Below, piece by piece: positions 26,652 to 35,373 of a stretch of DNA of 64,000 bases (position 1 is its first letter; every line of letters starts with the position of its first letter). The position numbers and the translations under genes were made by a program. The notes under the pieces are model-generated. The model was not told where the DNA came from, searched no databases, and saw nothing but the letters and a program-made list of their open reading frames with translations. This DNA is from Rikenellaceae bacterium (GTDB lineage: Bacteria > Bacteroidota > Bacteroidia > Bacteroidales > Rikenellaceae): the NCBI GenBank assembly GCA_902363575.1, contig CABJAJ010000001.1, positions 372,001-436,000 of the forward strand, given 5' to 3'.

Positions 26652-26659
26652 CAAAGGTA
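26652..26659 (-). promoter_or_regulatory. Promoter of rpsO
   Basis: TACCTTTG on the minus strand, with TTG 19 bases upstream (plus-strand CAA at 26679-26681). The ~65-base leader leaves room for S15 autoregulation, though I see no specific structure. Confidence 0.75.
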
Positions 26660-26743
26660 CGAATTAATTGGCAAACCGCAACCCGGCGGAGGGATTAATT
26701 TCGTTCGGGCGCCCTTTTTTTGAAAACTCCTGTGAAAAATCGT

Positions 26744-26751
26744 ACTTTTGC
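26744..26751 (+). promoter_or_regulatory. Promoter of apbE
   Basis: TACTTTTG with a TTG exactly 20 bases upstream at 26721-26723. The ATG follows 18 bases after the element. Confidence 0.78.
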
Positions 26752-26769
26752 GGCAAAACGACGAGGACG

Positions 26770-27789
26770 ATGAAAAAAATGGCGGTGCGCCGATGGGCGC
26801 TGCTGGCGGTTGCGGGGGCATTGGCGGCCTGTGCGCCGCGCGGCGGTTATGTGACCGTCGATGGGGCGATGCTCGGCACGACGCTCCACGTGACGGGCGA
26901 CGTGACGGGTTGCGACCGCGGGGAGCTCTATGCCGCAGTCATGGAGCTCGACGGACAGATGAAGGCTTCGATGTCGATTTTCGATGAAACATCCCTGCTG
27001 AGCCGCCTGAACCGCAACGAGACCGACTCGGTGGATCGGCATATCGTGCGCAACCTCGCCCTGGCCGAACGGGTGAGCGGGCTGAGCGGCGGCCGCTACG
27101 ACGTGACGGTCAAACCGCTGGTCGAGGCGTACGGATTCGCCGGGCACGAAAGGGAGGCGCAGGTGAACGTCGATTCGATCCTCCGCTTCGTGGGGCACGA
27201 GAAGATTCGTGTCCGCGGCGGGCGGCTCGTCAAAGACGATCCGCGCGTGCAGATCGACCTGAACTCCATCGCCAAAGGCTATGCCGTGGACCGGGTTGCG
27301 GAGCTGCTGGAGCGGTGCGGCGCGCGCAACTACCTGGTCGATGTGGGGGGCGAAATCCGTTGCCGGGGCGTCAATTCGCAGGGCAACCCCTGGCGCGTGG
27401 GGATCGAAACCCCGTTCGACGGCAACATGAGCGAGGGGGATTACGTGAGCGTCCGCGTCCGGCTGAACGACGGCGCCATGGCCACTTCGGGCAACTACCG
27501 GCGGTTCTATATCGACGCCGAAGGGCGCAAGGTGGCCCATACGATCGACCCGCTTACGGGTCGCAGCGCCGTCTCGGGGCTGCTCTCGGCCACCGTCGTC
27601 GCGGACAGTTGCATCCTTGCCGATGCGCTGGGGACGATGTTCATGGCTCTGGGCGAGGATGAGGCGCTCGCGCTGGCCGGGCGGATGGAGGGGCTGCGCG
27701 CCTGCTTCATCCTTTCGGACGGAAGTGAAGGATACCGCGTATGGTACACCCCCGCGATGGAGGCGATGGTTATGCGCGACGATGAATAG
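26770..27789 (+). CDS. apbE: FAD:protein FMN transferase (ApbE)
   Basis: 339 residues from the ATG at 26770, set by the promoter at 26744. A signal peptide ends in LAACAPR, a lipobox, so it is a lipoprotein facing the periplasm. ApbE attaches FMN to Thr of flavoproteins such as NqrB/C and RnfG/D. Visible features: MLGTTLHVTG, a DVTVKPLVEAYGF block, DLNSIAKGYAVDRV, YLVDVGGEIRCRG, SGNYRRFYIDAEGRKVAHTIDP with the metal-binding HTIDP, and SCILADALGTMFMALG. No Nqr or Rnf subunits lie nearby. The downstream kinase gene begins 8 bases after the stop, so the two are probably one transcript. Confidence 0.93.
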   Translation: MKKMAVRRWALLAVAGALAACAPRGGYVTVDGAMLGTTLHVTGDVTGCDRGELYAAVMELDGQMKASMSIFDETSLLSRLNRNETDSVDRHIVRNLALAERVSGLSGGRYDVTVKPLVEAYGFAGHEREAQVNVDSILRFVGHEKIRVRGGRLVKDDPRVQIDLNSIAKGYAVDRVAELLERCGARNYLVDVGGEIRCRGVNSQGNPWRVGIETPFDGNMSEGDYVSVRVRLNDGAMATSGNYRRFYIDAEGRKVAHTIDPLTGRSAVSGLLSATVVADSCILADALGTMFMALGEDEALALAGRMEGLRACFILSDGSEGYRVWYTPAMEAMVMRDDE

Positions 27790-27796
27790 ACATACG

Positions 27797-28663
27797 ATGG
27801 AAAAAGCTTTGTTTCTCTATAACGGCTGCTCGGGCAAGGGCCGTATCGACCGTGAAGCCGGCGCGATCGCCGGAATCCTCGGCGCAGCCGGCTACCGGGT
27901 GGAGACCCTGCCGGTGGATTTCGCCTCCAACCCGTTCGACGGGCGGCCGGAGCTGGCACTGGTGGCCGTCGCGGGCGGCGACGGCACGGTCAATTATGTG
28001 GTGAACCGCATGAAGGAGAGGGGGCTCGACGTGCCGCTCGGCGTGATCCCGGCGGGTACGGCCAACGACTTCGCGGGGGCGATCGGCATGTCGCACGATC
28101 CGCTGGAGGCGGCCCGGCAGATTGTCGGCGGGCACCTCGAACGGATCGACTGCGGCCGGGTCAACGGCCTGCATTTCGTCAATATCTTCAGTTTCGGGCT
28201 TTTCACGACCACTTCGCAGCGCACTCCCGACGAGCGGAAACACCGGCTGGGCAAGCTGGCCTATATCCTCGAGGGGATAAAGGAGCTGCGCCGGCTGCAT
28301 GGCGTGCCGCTCGAGGTGGAGACCGACCGGGACCGGTTTCGGATCGATGCCCTGATGATGCTGGTCTTCAACGGCGAGACGGCCGGGGGATTCCGCCTTG
28401 CGCGGCGCTCGAGCGTCCGGGACGGTCTTTTCGACTGCATCCTGCTCGAGAAGCGGGCTTTTCTCCGCTCGGTCTGGGCGATGGCGCGTTACCTGCTGGG
28501 GGGCAATCCCCGGCTGGTGCGGCACCTGCGCACGCGCTCGCTCGGAATCGTCTCGCCGCTCGACGAGCTGACCGACGTGGACGGGCAGCGCGGCGCTCGG
28601 TTTCCGCTGCGGATCGAGTGCCTGCCCGGTGAGCTCCGGGTATTCTGTCCGCCGGAAAAGTAG
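27797..28663 (+). CDS. Diacylglycerol/lipid kinase family protein (YegS/DagK-like)
   Basis: 288 residues from the ATG at 27797; an ATG at 27782 overlapping the apbE stop is an alternative. The N-terminal kinase domain has LFLYNGCSGKGR, VAGGDGTVNYVVNRM (the GGDGT nucleotide motif) and IPAGTANDFAGAIGM (the GTxNDFA motif). A beta-rich second domain follows with NIFSFGLF, MMLVFNGETAGGF and RDGLFDCILLE. The family phosphorylates diacylglycerol or related lipids at the membrane; the exact substrate here is unknown. It overlaps nothing and is followed by a GC-rich hairpin. Confidence 0.88.
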   Translation: MEKALFLYNGCSGKGRIDREAGAIAGILGAAGYRVETLPVDFASNPFDGRPELALVAVAGGDGTVNYVVNRMKERGLDVPLGVIPAGTANDFAGAIGMSHDPLEAARQIVGGHLERIDCGRVNGLHFVNIFSFGLFTTTSQRTPDERKHRLGKLAYILEGIKELRRLHGVPLEVETDRDRFRIDALMMLVFNGETAGGFRLARRSSVRDGLFDCILLEKRAFLRSVWAMARYLLGGNPRLVRHLRTRSLGIVSPLDELTDVDGQRGARFPLRIECLPGELRVFCPPEK

Positions 28664-28707
28664 GCCCGCACCGCGTGCCGGAGGCGTCCGGCGGGCTCTT
28701 CCGTTTT
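28664..28707 (+). terminator. Hairpin after the lipid kinase gene
   Basis: GCCCGC pairs with GCGGGC, or alternatively GCCGGA with TCCGGC inside it, followed a few bases later by TTTTT. Weak to moderate terminator. Confidence 0.4.
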
Positions 28708-28840
28708 TCGGAAGAATATGAGGCAGGTAGCGCTGCAGGGCCGCAGGGACCGGAAATTTAGATGCGCGGATTTCGTCCGGAATGTTGTTTTTCCGGACGG
28801 AATTTGCTATCATTGTCCGAATTTCCCAAATGCCCTGCAC

Positions 28841-29734
28841 ATGAACAGCCCTGAACAAATCAACCTACGCAAGGTCTCCATCTCCCGCATCAAGCAGGAG
28901 ATGAAAGACGTGAGCTACCTCTCGGACGACCTGGTCATCACGGCGCTCGACGCCCGGACCAATGCGACGGCCGAGTACCCTGCATCCATCGACGGCTTCT
29001 CGGCCGTGGTGATGATGAGCGGCAACGCCGTGGTCTCGATCGACATGAACGAATACGAGGTCCGGCCCAACATGCTGGTTTTCTTCAACCCCGACAGCAT
29101 CATCCGCACGGTCAAATGTTCGCCCGATGCCGCCGCCTACTTCCTGGCCTTCTCCAAGTCGTTCGTAAACGAGATCCAGATCGACCTCTCCACGTCGCTG
29201 CCCGTTTACATGCGTTTCGGCAAGAACCCCTGTTTGCAGGTCACGCAGCAGGACGTGGACGAAATCCGCCAGCTCTTCCAGCTCATCAAAACCATGCTGC
29301 GCAGCGACAAGGAGCGTTACCGCCACGAGATCATCCGCACGATCTTCACGGCCGTGTTCTACATCATCACCGAACTCAACCAGCGCGACCAGCCGGAACC
29401 CCGCCGGCAGGGGCGGTGCGAAGTGATCTTCGAGGAGTTCATGGAGCTCCTGCAACAATACAACAAGATGGAGCGCAACGTCGGTTTCTATGCCCGCAAG
29501 CTGCGCATCACCCCCAAGTACCTCTCCTCGGTGGTCAAGGATGTGAGCGGCAAGACCGCCGCGCAGTGGATCGACGAGTCGGTGATTCTGGAGGCCAAGA
29601 CGCTGCTCAAGTATTCGGGTCTGAGCATCCAGGAGATCGCTTACCACCTGAATTTCTCGACCTAGTCGTTTTTCGGCAAGTACTTCAAGCAGCATACCGG
29701 CACCAGCCCCTCGCGCTACAAGCGTAAAGGGTAA
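28841..29734 (+). pseudogene. AraC-family regulator interrupted by an in-frame amber codon
   Basis: Start ATG at 28841 (MNSPEQINLRKVS). Residues ~15-180 form a cupin-like sensor domain (GFSAVVMMSGNAVVSIDMNEYEVRPN). Two AraC helix-turn-helix motifs follow, with RNVGFYARKLRITPKYLSSVVKDVSGKTA and LSIQEIAYHLNFST. A TAG at 29663-29665 (codon 275) ends translation, yet the same frame continues for 22 codons as SFFGKYFKQHTGTSPSRYKRKG to TAA at 29734, the normal AraC C terminus. Relatives commonly have Gln here (NFxxQSFFGKYFK), so a single CAG-to-TAG change explains it. The truncated product would lack the second recognition helix. It could be a pseudogene, a strain mutation, a sequencing error or a read-through case. 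Confidence 0.8.
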
Positions 29735-29977
29735 GCGGCGATCGTCTCGGATGCAGTGTCGCAGGTCGCGACGCGGCCTGTGCCCTCCGCGATGCGATGC
29801 CGTCCGCTTCGGGCGCGGGGGCGTATGTCCGTTTTTTTCGTCTTCGCGGTCGTGCGCCGCTCCGTCCGGCGGGAGCGGCGTATGACTGTGCCCCTTTGCC
29901 GGGGGCGACACCGCGCACGGATTTTGCAGCGGAAGGAAAATTATCGCCCCTTGAGCGGTCATGTGAACAATTTTTTC

Positions 29978-29985
29978 TAATTTTG
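29978..29985 (+). promoter_or_regulatory. -7 element of the deoC promoter
   Basis: TAATTTTG matches TAnnTTTG, 17 bases before the deoC ATG. The possible GTG start at 29985 lies inside the element, which supports the ATG at 30003. Confidence 0.65.
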
Positions 29986-30002
29986 TGGAAAATCCGATCC
30001 CT

Positions 30003-30881
30003 ATGGAATACGCAAAACTGCTGCAGGAATACGGCCCGGCCCAGAGCGAGGCACAGGTGGCCGACGAGGTCGCACGACTCGGCGAAATCGCCGTGCGCAA
30101 CCGCACGACTGAGGTCTATACGTTCTGTTATTCGGCCATCGACCTGACTACGCTTTCGTGTACCGACTCGGTCGAGTCCGTTACCGAGCTCGCCCGCAAG
30201 GCGGTGGAGTTTTACGAACGGTTTCCCCATATCCCCAACGTGGCTTCGATCTGTATTTATCCGCCTTTCGTCGAGACGGTCGGGGTGGCGGTGGACGGTA
30301 CCGACATGCGGATCACGAGCGTGGCGGGAGGCTTCCCGTCGTCGCAGACTTTCCTGGAGGTCAAGGCGCTGGAGGTCGGCATGGCCATCGAAAACGGGGC
30401 CGACGAGATCGATATCGTGCTCAACGTCGGCAAGATGCTGACGGGTCATTACGACGAGGCGGCCAGCGAGGTCGAGACGATCCGGGCCGAAACCGACCGG
30501 GACGTGGTGCTTAAGGTCATCATCGAGTCGGGGGCGCTCCGTACGCCGGAGCTGATCCGCAGGGCTTCGCTGCTTTCGATGCTCGCGGGGGCCGATTTCG
30601 TCAAGACCTCGACGGGGAAGATCGACGTGGCCGCTACGCCCGAGGCGGCCGTGGTGATGTGTCGGGCCATCCGCGACTATTTCGAGAAATCGGGGCGGCG
30701 AGTCGGCTTCAAGGCTGCCGGCGGCGTGCGCACGCCCGAGGATGCCGCGCTCTACTATACCATTGTCGAGGAGATTCTAGGCCCCGACTGGCTGACGACG
30801 GACCTGTTCCGCATCGGCGCTTCGTCGGCTGCCAACAACCTGCTGACGGCCATCGAAGGGCATCCCGTCAAGTTCTTCTGA
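30003..30881 (+). CDS. deoC: Deoxyribose-phosphate aldolase
   Basis: 292 residues from the ATG at 30003. It cleaves 2-deoxyribose-5-phosphate to glyceraldehyde-3-phosphate and acetaldehyde in nucleoside salvage. The TIM-barrel motifs are clear: VASICIYPPFVETV, ITSVAGGFPSSQTF, ADEIDIVLNVGKMLTG, LKVIIESGALRT, the Schiff-base lysine in GADFVKTSTGK, and VGFKAAGGVRTPEDA. It is longer than the ~220-residue short form and fits the ~260-300-residue type with an N-terminal extension. It is a single gene; two hairpins follow. Confidence 0.95.
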   Translation: MEYAKLLQEYGPAQSEAQVADEVARLGEIAVRNRTTEVYTFCYSAIDLTTLSCTDSVESVTELARKAVEFYERFPHIPNVASICIYPPFVETVGVAVDGTDMRITSVAGGFPSSQTFLEVKALEVGMAIENGADEIDIVLNVGKMLTGHYDEAASEVETIRAETDRDVVLKVIIESGALRTPELIRRASLLSMLAGADFVKTSTGKIDVAATPEAAVVMCRAIRDYFEKSGRRVGFKAAGGVRTPEDAALYYTIVEEILGPDWLTTDLFRIGASSAANNLLTAIEGHPVKFF

Positions 30882-30896
30882 TAATCCCCGGCTCTG

Positions 30897-30936
30897 AAGT
30901 CCAACGGCAGACCGCACACGGTCTGCCGTTGGACTT
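30897..30936 (+). terminator. Perfect hairpin after deoC
   Basis: An 18-base perfect inverted repeat (arms starting AAGTCCAACGG) with loop CACA begins 15 bases after the deoC stop. It has little T-tract, so it may act as an mRNA 3'-end stabiliser as well as a terminator. Confidence 0.65.
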
Positions 30937-30981
30937 CCCACCCTGGCATGCGGCCGATGCCGAGCCTCTTTTCCGGACAAC

Positions 30982-31020
30982 AGGAATCCGCCCCGAGCAG
31001 GGCGGATTCCTATATATATT
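30982..31020. terminator. Terminator between deoC and folC
   Basis: A 12-base perfect stem (AGGAATCCGCCC / GGGCGGATTCCT) with a 6-base loop is followed by a TATATATATTTATTT tract on the plus strand. It lies 20-50 bases after the folC stop, so it probably works for both converging transcripts. Confidence 0.7.
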
Positions 31021-31039
31021 TATTTCAAATGCGGGCGGA

Positions 31040-32329
31040 TCAGAGCACCTCGGCCACGATGAAATTGCTGCCCCCGACGAAGATCAGGTCGTACGGGCCG
31101 GCCAGTTCGCGGGCGCGGTCGAGGGCCTGTTTCACCTCCGGCAACACCTCGCCGCGGAGACCGTACCGGGCCGCGGTTTCGGCCAATTCCGGGGCGGGCA
31201 CGGCACGTTCGGTCGGGGCCTGGGTAAAGAGGTAGGTGGCTTCGGCGGGGAGCAGCGGCAGGATGTCGGCGAGATTCTTTTCCCGCACGAAACCCACGAC
31301 GCAGAAGAGCCGTTCGTGGGGCGTGGCGGCCAACTGCTCGGCCACATAGCGGAGCCCGTGGGCGTTGTGCCCCGTGTCGCAGATGGTCAGAGGCTCTTCC
31401 GCCAGACGTTGCCAGCGTCCCTGCAGGTTGGTATTGCGGGCCGCATTGCGGGTCCCTTCGAGGAAAGCGCGGCGGCTGATGGTCAGGGGGGTCTCTTCGT
31501 GCAGGTAGTCGGCGGCGGCGCAGGCCGTGAGCAGGTTGTGCGCCTGGTAACTCCCGATCAGGTCGAGGTCGATCTGAAACCGGCCTCCGTCCCGGCGGCG
31601 CAGGATGTCGAAACGCTGGAAAGTACCCCGGTTTTCCTGTGCCATGCAGGTGAAATCCCGCTCGGCATAGATCACGCGCGTCTTGAGGGCGGCGGCTTTC
31701 TGCTCGAATACCGCGTTGTAGGCCTCGTCCGCCTCCCCCAGAATCAGGGGGATGCTCTTTTTGGCGATGCCCGCTTTCTCGGCGGCGATCTCGGCGACGG
31801 TGTCCCCCAGCAGGTCGGTGTGCTCCAGTCCGACGTTGGTGACCACGCTCACGAGCGGCAGCAGGATGTTGGTGGCGTCGAGCCGCCCGCCCAGCCCCGT
31901 CTCGATCACGGCGACCTCCACGTCGCTCTGCGCGAAGTAGTCGAAGGCCAGCGCGGTGGTCATCTCGAAGAACGAGAGTTTCAGCTCCTCCATGCAGTCG
32001 CGGTGCTTGTCCACGAAATTGACCACTTTCTGTTTGGGAATCATCTCCCCGTCGATGCGGATGCGCTCGCGGAAGTCGTGCAGGTGGGGCGAGGTGTAGA
32101 GCCCCGTGCGGTAGCCGGCCTGTTGCAGCACCGAGGCGAGGATGTGCGACACGGAGCCTTTGCCGTTGGTGCCTGCGACGTGGACGGTGAAGAAGTTGCG
32201 CTGCGGATTGCCCAGGTGACGGCAGAACGCGGTGATGCGTTCGAGACCCGGTTTATAGGCCTCTGCGCCCTTCTGCTGAAAGGAGGTGAGCGACGCGTAG
32301 AGGAATTCGAGGGTTTGGGTATAGTTCAT
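31040..32329 (-). CDS. folC: Bifunctional folylpolyglutamate/dihydrofolate synthase
   Basis: 429 residues from the ATG at 32329, 10 bases after the lnt stop. It adds glutamate to folates and/or dihydropteroate in an ATP-dependent ligation. Motifs: the P-loop in VAGTNGKGSVSHI, YTSPHLHDFRERIRIDG, EMTTALAFDYF, VIETGLGGRLDATN, NVGLEHTDLLGDTVAEIAAEKAGI and the Mur-ligase C-terminal DTGHNAHGLRYV. The longer open frame upstream runs through lnt and is not used. It is cotranscribed with lnt. folB lies elsewhere in this window. Confidence 0.94.
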   Translation of the reverse strand: MNYTQTLEFLYASLTSFQQKGAEAYKPGLERITAFCRHLGNPQRNFFTVHVAGTNGKGSVSHILASVLQQAGYRTGLYTSPHLHDFRERIRIDGEMIPKQKVVNFVDKHRDCMEELKLSFFEMTTALAFDYFAQSDVEVAVIETGLGGRLDATNILLPLVSVVTNVGLEHTDLLGDTVAEIAAEKAGIAKKSIPLILGEADEAYNAVFEQKAAALKTRVIYAERDFTCMAQENRGTFQRFDILRRRDGGRFQIDLDLIGSYQAHNLLTACAAADYLHEETPLTISRRAFLEGTRNAARNTNLQGRWQRLAEEPLTICDTGHNAHGLRYVAEQLAATPHERLFCVVGFVREKNLADILPLLPAEATYLFTQAPTERAVPAPELAETAARYGLRGEVLPEVKQALDRARELAGPYDLIFVGGSNFIVAEVL

Positions 32330-32339
32330 CGATGGGATG

Positions 32340-33902
32340 TTAAGGTACCAGATGGTTGCGGCGGCGGATGCGGTAGGCCATGAAGTAGAGCACAGAGAGG
32401 AGCAGCACGTATTCCGAGATGCGGCCCAGGTAATCCCCGTAGCGGGTGTAGAAGGTCTGTTCGGCCATGAGAGGCACTTCGCCCGTGAGCGTGCCGCGCA
32501 CGTCCCAGCCCAGGGCCGCGCCGATGTCACCGCGCGGCGAGATGAAGCCCGAGATGCCGGTGTTGGCGCTGCGGGCTATGGCCCGGCGGTGCTCGATGGC
32601 CCGCAGGCGGGAGATGGTGAACAGATGCTTGTAGCCGGGGGTGTCGCCCCACCAGCCGTCGTTGGAGATGATGAGCATCGCCTGCGCGCCCCTGCGCACG
32701 AAGTCGCCGAAAAAGTCGCCGTACATGCCCTCGTAGCAGATCGCGGGGCCGACGCTCCCCGCCGGACCCGTGAAAGCCGTGCCCCGAGTGCCGACGCCGA
32801 TCTGCCCGAGCGTGCCTCCCAGGTCGATCACCAGGAAATCGAGGGCCCGGAACAGCCACGGCAGCGGTGTTTTCTCGGCTCCGATGACCAGGCGCCCCTT
32901 GTGATGGATGGATACGCCCGAGGCCGAATCGATTTCGAGGGCCGAGTTGAACACGTCGTACCACCCCCTTGCATCATGTCGGGCGGTGGAGCTTTGCCCC
33001 CCTTCGGGGTAGATCCTTAGCGTATTGAACCCCGCGATGATCCGGGCGGAGGGGTATTTTTCGGCCAGCAGCCGGGCGAAAGCCTGCACGGGGGGAGCCG
33101 TGCGGATCGAGGTTTCGTAGTAGTAGCCCGGCACGGCGGTTTCGGGCATGACGATATAGTCCGCGTCCGCCGGCGCTTCGGCCGCCAGCCGGAGCAGGTT
33201 GTCCATCTGGGCGGACGAGGTGCCGTCCTCGAATTTTTTGTAGGGATCGACGTTCGGCTGCACGAGCGTCACCGTCACCGTCCCCGCCGCGGGCGTGCGC
33301 CACGTAAACCAGATCGTGAGCGAAATGCAGAGGGGGAGAGCGATCCACGCTGCCGCCGCGACGATGCGGCGCGTGCGGCGCGAGACGAGCGCCTCGAACA
33401 GCAGGATGTTTGCGACCAGCGTCCAGAGCGTGCCGCCGAAGATGCCCGTATATTCATACCATTGTACGGCCCAAACCTCGTGCGAGAAACCGTTGCCCAG
33501 CAGCAGCCACGGCCACGAGAATTCGCCCACGGTGTACCAGTATTCGGTGGCGATCCATGCGCTGACCAGCACCGTGTAGGCGAGGGCTTTGGGCGCCCGT
33601 TTCGACACGGTGTGGAACAGCATGAAAGCGATCATGTTGAGGGTCGAGGAGGCGAGCGTGGCCGCGAACGGGCCGACGGGGGTGGCGTACCAGATCCACC
33701 AGACGGTTGCGGCGTTCCAGAGTGCGAACGCAAGCAGCGCCCAGCCGAACATGCCCCACCATGCGCGGCGCGAGGCGTCGTAGCCGCGGCTGATCCAGAG
33801 CAGCGGCACCAGCGCCGCCAGCAGGGGGAAGCCGCTCAGGCCGAGCCAGCCGCCCGAGAGCAGGAGTACCGAAAGGATGACCGCCGCAAGTCTTCGTCCC
33901 AT
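32340..33902 (-). CDS. lnt: Apolipoprotein N-acyltransferase
   Basis: 520 residues from the ATG at 33902. A promoter at 33920-33927 lies within the longer open frame, which rules out the start at 33932. Lnt adds the third acyl chain to the N-terminal Cys of lipoproteins in the inner membrane. The N-terminal ~200 residues are hydrophobic and span the membrane several times (LAAVILSVLLLSGGWLGLSGF onward). The nitrilase-like periplasmic domain shows the Glu-Lys-Cys catalytic set: MPETAVPG, HKGRLVIGAEKTPLP, and GPAICYEGMYG. A final TM segment (EYVLLLSVLYFMAYRI) ends the protein. The substrate pool fits the many lipoproteins in this window. Confidence 0.94.
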   Translation of the reverse strand: MGRRLAAVILSVLLLSGGWLGLSGFPLLAALVPLLWISRGYDASRRAWWGMFGWALLAFALWNAATVWWIWYATPVGPFAATLASSTLNMIAFMLFHTVSKRAPKALAYTVLVSAWIATEYWYTVGEFSWPWLLLGNGFSHEVWAVQWYEYTGIFGGTLWTLVANILLFEALVSRRTRRIVAAAAWIALPLCISLTIWFTWRTPAAGTVTVTLVQPNVDPYKKFEDGTSSAQMDNLLRLAAEAPADADYIVMPETAVPGYYYETSIRTAPPVQAFARLLAEKYPSARIIAGFNTLRIYPEGGQSSTARHDARGWYDVFNSALEIDSASGVSIHHKGRLVIGAEKTPLPWLFRALDFLVIDLGGTLGQIGVGTRGTAFTGPAGSVGPAICYEGMYGDFFGDFVRRGAQAMLIISNDGWWGDTPGYKHLFTISRLRAIEHRRAIARSANTGISGFISPRGDIGAALGWDVRGTLTGEVPLMAEQTFYTRYGDYLGRISEYVLLLSVLYFMAYRIRRRNHLVP

Positions 33903-33919
33903 ACGCCAGATTTTCGATG

Positions 33920-33927
33920 CAAATGTA
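33920..33927 (-). promoter_or_regulatory. Promoter of lnt-folC
   Basis: TACATTTG on the minus strand with TTG 19 bases upstream (plus-strand CAA at 33947-33949). The lnt ATG follows after 17 bases, a very short leader. Confidence 0.75.
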
Positions 33928-34180
33928 GTCAAACGCGGGGATATTGCAAAACTATTTCATCCGCCGGCACTCTTTTCGGGGCGGTGGCGATCAGGTGCGG
34001 GCCGGCCGGCCCGGTTGCAGGAAACCACCGGTCGTGCGGGGCCATTGCCCGGGCAGGGTGTCCCGATCGGCAGGAGTGGAGATCAGGGGCGGGATGCGGC
34101 CGGAGCCGGTCGGAAGTCGTGGCAGGAAAATATTTTGTGAAAATTTAGTACTTTGTATTGCATAGTATTAATTTTTGTCT

Positions 34181-34188
34181 TATATTTG
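34181..34188 (+). promoter_or_regulatory. Promoter of the PspC-PadR-DUF2807 cluster
   Basis: TATATTTG with TTG exactly 20 bases upstream (34158-34160) in an AT-rich region; leader about 53 bases. No palindromic PadR operator was found by eye. Confidence 0.78.
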
Positions 34189-34245
34189 CAGTGTCATCGG
34201 GTGAAACCCTTGACGACCGAAACCCTTAATAACGCGCAGTGCAAT

Positions 34246-34782
34246 ATGAAAGAGACTGTAAACGTGAATATCGCATCGCAGGCTTTTACGCTTGACCAGG
34301 ATGCTTACGCGCTTTTGAAGCGTTACCTCGATCAGATCCGCCGCCGGCTGCCGGAGGATGACACGGAGACGATGGGGGATGTCGAGGCACGCATTGCCGA
34401 GATTTTCCGTGAAAAAGTACCCTCGCCCATGCGGGTCGTAACGGTCGGGGAGGTTCGGGAGGCGATGGACCAGATGGGCAGCCCCGCCGACTTCGGCCCC
34501 GGCGAACGTCCTGCCGACGAGCAGACTGCCGGCGAATGCGACCGCACGGCGGTGCGGCGGCTCTACCGCTCCCGCACGAACCGATCGATCGCGGGCATTT
34601 GCGGCGGCCTGGCCGAATATTTCGATGCCGATCCGACGCTCATCCGCCTGCTCACGCTGCTGCTCATCCTGCTGGGCGGCCTCTCGATCTGGGCTTACGT
34701 CATCCTGTGGATCGTCATTCCGGAGGAGCCGCTCGCCGCTGCGGGCTGCGACGGCAACCGTGCAAATTCAAAAAACCGATAG
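34246..34782 (+). CDS. PspC-domain membrane protein with a conserved N-terminal cytoplasmic domain
   Basis: 178 residues from the ATG at 34246 (MKETVNVNIASQAFTLDQDAY). Residues 1-~85 form a charged helical domain (DVEARIAEIFREK), paralogous to the start of the last gene in this cluster. A PspC domain follows (about 100-160) with RLYRSRTNRSIAGICGGLAEYFDADPT and a hydrophobic helix ending in ILWIVIPEE. PspC proteins sit in the inner membrane and relate to envelope stress (family knowledge); what this variant senses is unknown. It is the first gene of a tight five-gene run with gaps of 3-17 bases or overlaps. Confidence 0.85.
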   Translation: MKETVNVNIASQAFTLDQDAYALLKRYLDQIRRRLPEDDTETMGDVEARIAEIFREKVPSPMRVVTVGEVREAMDQMGSPADFGPGERPADEQTAGECDRTAVRRLYRSRTNRSIAGICGGLAEYFDADPTLIRLLTLLLILLGGLSIWAYVILWIVIPEEPLAAAGCDGNRANSKNR

Positions 34783-34785
34783 CAT

Positions 34786-35010
34786 ATGACAACCGACAAC
34801 CAACAAAGACCGAGGCTCCGCCGCTCGTCCGACGACCGGATGATCGGAGGCGTTTGCGGCGGCGTCGCCGAATTTTTCGGGCTCGACGTGTCGCTGGTGC
34901 GACTCGCCACGCTGCTGCTGATTCTTTTCGGAGGGCTTTCGCTCTGGGTCTATATCCTCTTGTGGATCATCGTCCCGAAGAGTCCTTCGCATCCGAAACC
35001 CGTAAAGTGA
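34786..35010 (+). CDS. Small PspC-domain protein
   Basis: 74 residues, essentially a stand-alone PspC domain: RLRRSSDDRMIGGVCGGVAEFFGLD, a helical hydrophobic stretch LATLLLILFGGLSLWVYILLWIIVP, and a short basic tail. It begins 3 bases after the previous stop. Its proximity to PadR and to two larger PspC proteins suggests one membrane sensing unit. Confidence 0.85.
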   Translation: MTTDNQQRPRLRRSSDDRMIGGVCGGVAEFFGLDVSLVRLATLLLILFGGLSLWVYILLWIIVPKSPSHPKPVK

Positions 35011-35016
35011 CCGGCC

Positions 35017-35373
35017 ATGAACGAAGACAACGTAAAAGCGCAGATGCGCAAAGGCATTCTGGAGTACTGCATCCTGGCGATTCTTTCGAGGGAAGATTCC
35101 TATGCCCCGAAGATCATCACCGAGCTCAAGCAGGCGCAGATGATCGTGGTGGAGGGAACGCTCTATCCGATCCTCACGCGGCAGAAGAACGCCGGGCTGC
35201 TGACCTATCGCTGGGAGGAGTCCCCGCAGGGGCCGCCCCGCAAATACTACATGCTCACCGAGAAAGGGCGCGACTGCCTGCGCACGCTCGACGAGGCATG
35301 GGACGAGCTGGTCGAGCAGATCCGCACGATCCGTCACGGAGAACAACAAACCCTTAATAACACACGGCAATGA
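35017..35373 (+). CDS. PadR-family transcriptional regulator
   Basis: 118 residues. The winged-helix core is clear: MRKGILEYCILAILSREDSYAPKIIT, the recognition region EGTLYPILTRQKNAGLLTYRW and the wing PRKYYMLTEKGRDCL, followed by a C-terminal dimerisation helix. PadR proteins usually repress their own operon in response to a ligand or envelope signal. The stop overlaps the next ATG (ATGA at 35370-35373), so translation is coupled to the DUF2807 gene. Confidence 0.92.
   Translation: MNEDNVKAQMRKGILEYCILAILSREDSYAPKIITELKQAQMIVVEGTLYPILTRQKNAGLLTYRWEESPQGPPRKYYMLTEKGRDCLRTLDEAWDELVEQIRTIRHGEQQTLNNTRQ

Larger units (their letters stand above)
33903..34245. other. Divergent intergenic region between lnt and the PspC cluster
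   Basis: 343 bases holding the lnt promoter (33920-33927) and the PspC-cluster promoter (34181-34188), with a GC-rich middle in which I see no gene or RNA structure. The right third is strongly AT-rich. Confidence 0.55.

Noticed and set aside
32330..32530. Longer N terminus for folC
   Set aside because: It lies inside the lnt coding region and has no family similarity; the ATG at 32329 starts the known sequence.
34221..35361. Identical 13-mer AACCCTTAATAAC before two start codons (34221-34233 and 35349-35361)
   Set aside because: A 13-base repeat is expected by chance in a 64-kb window, and the second copy lies in the padR coding end. Not treated as a regulatory repeat.
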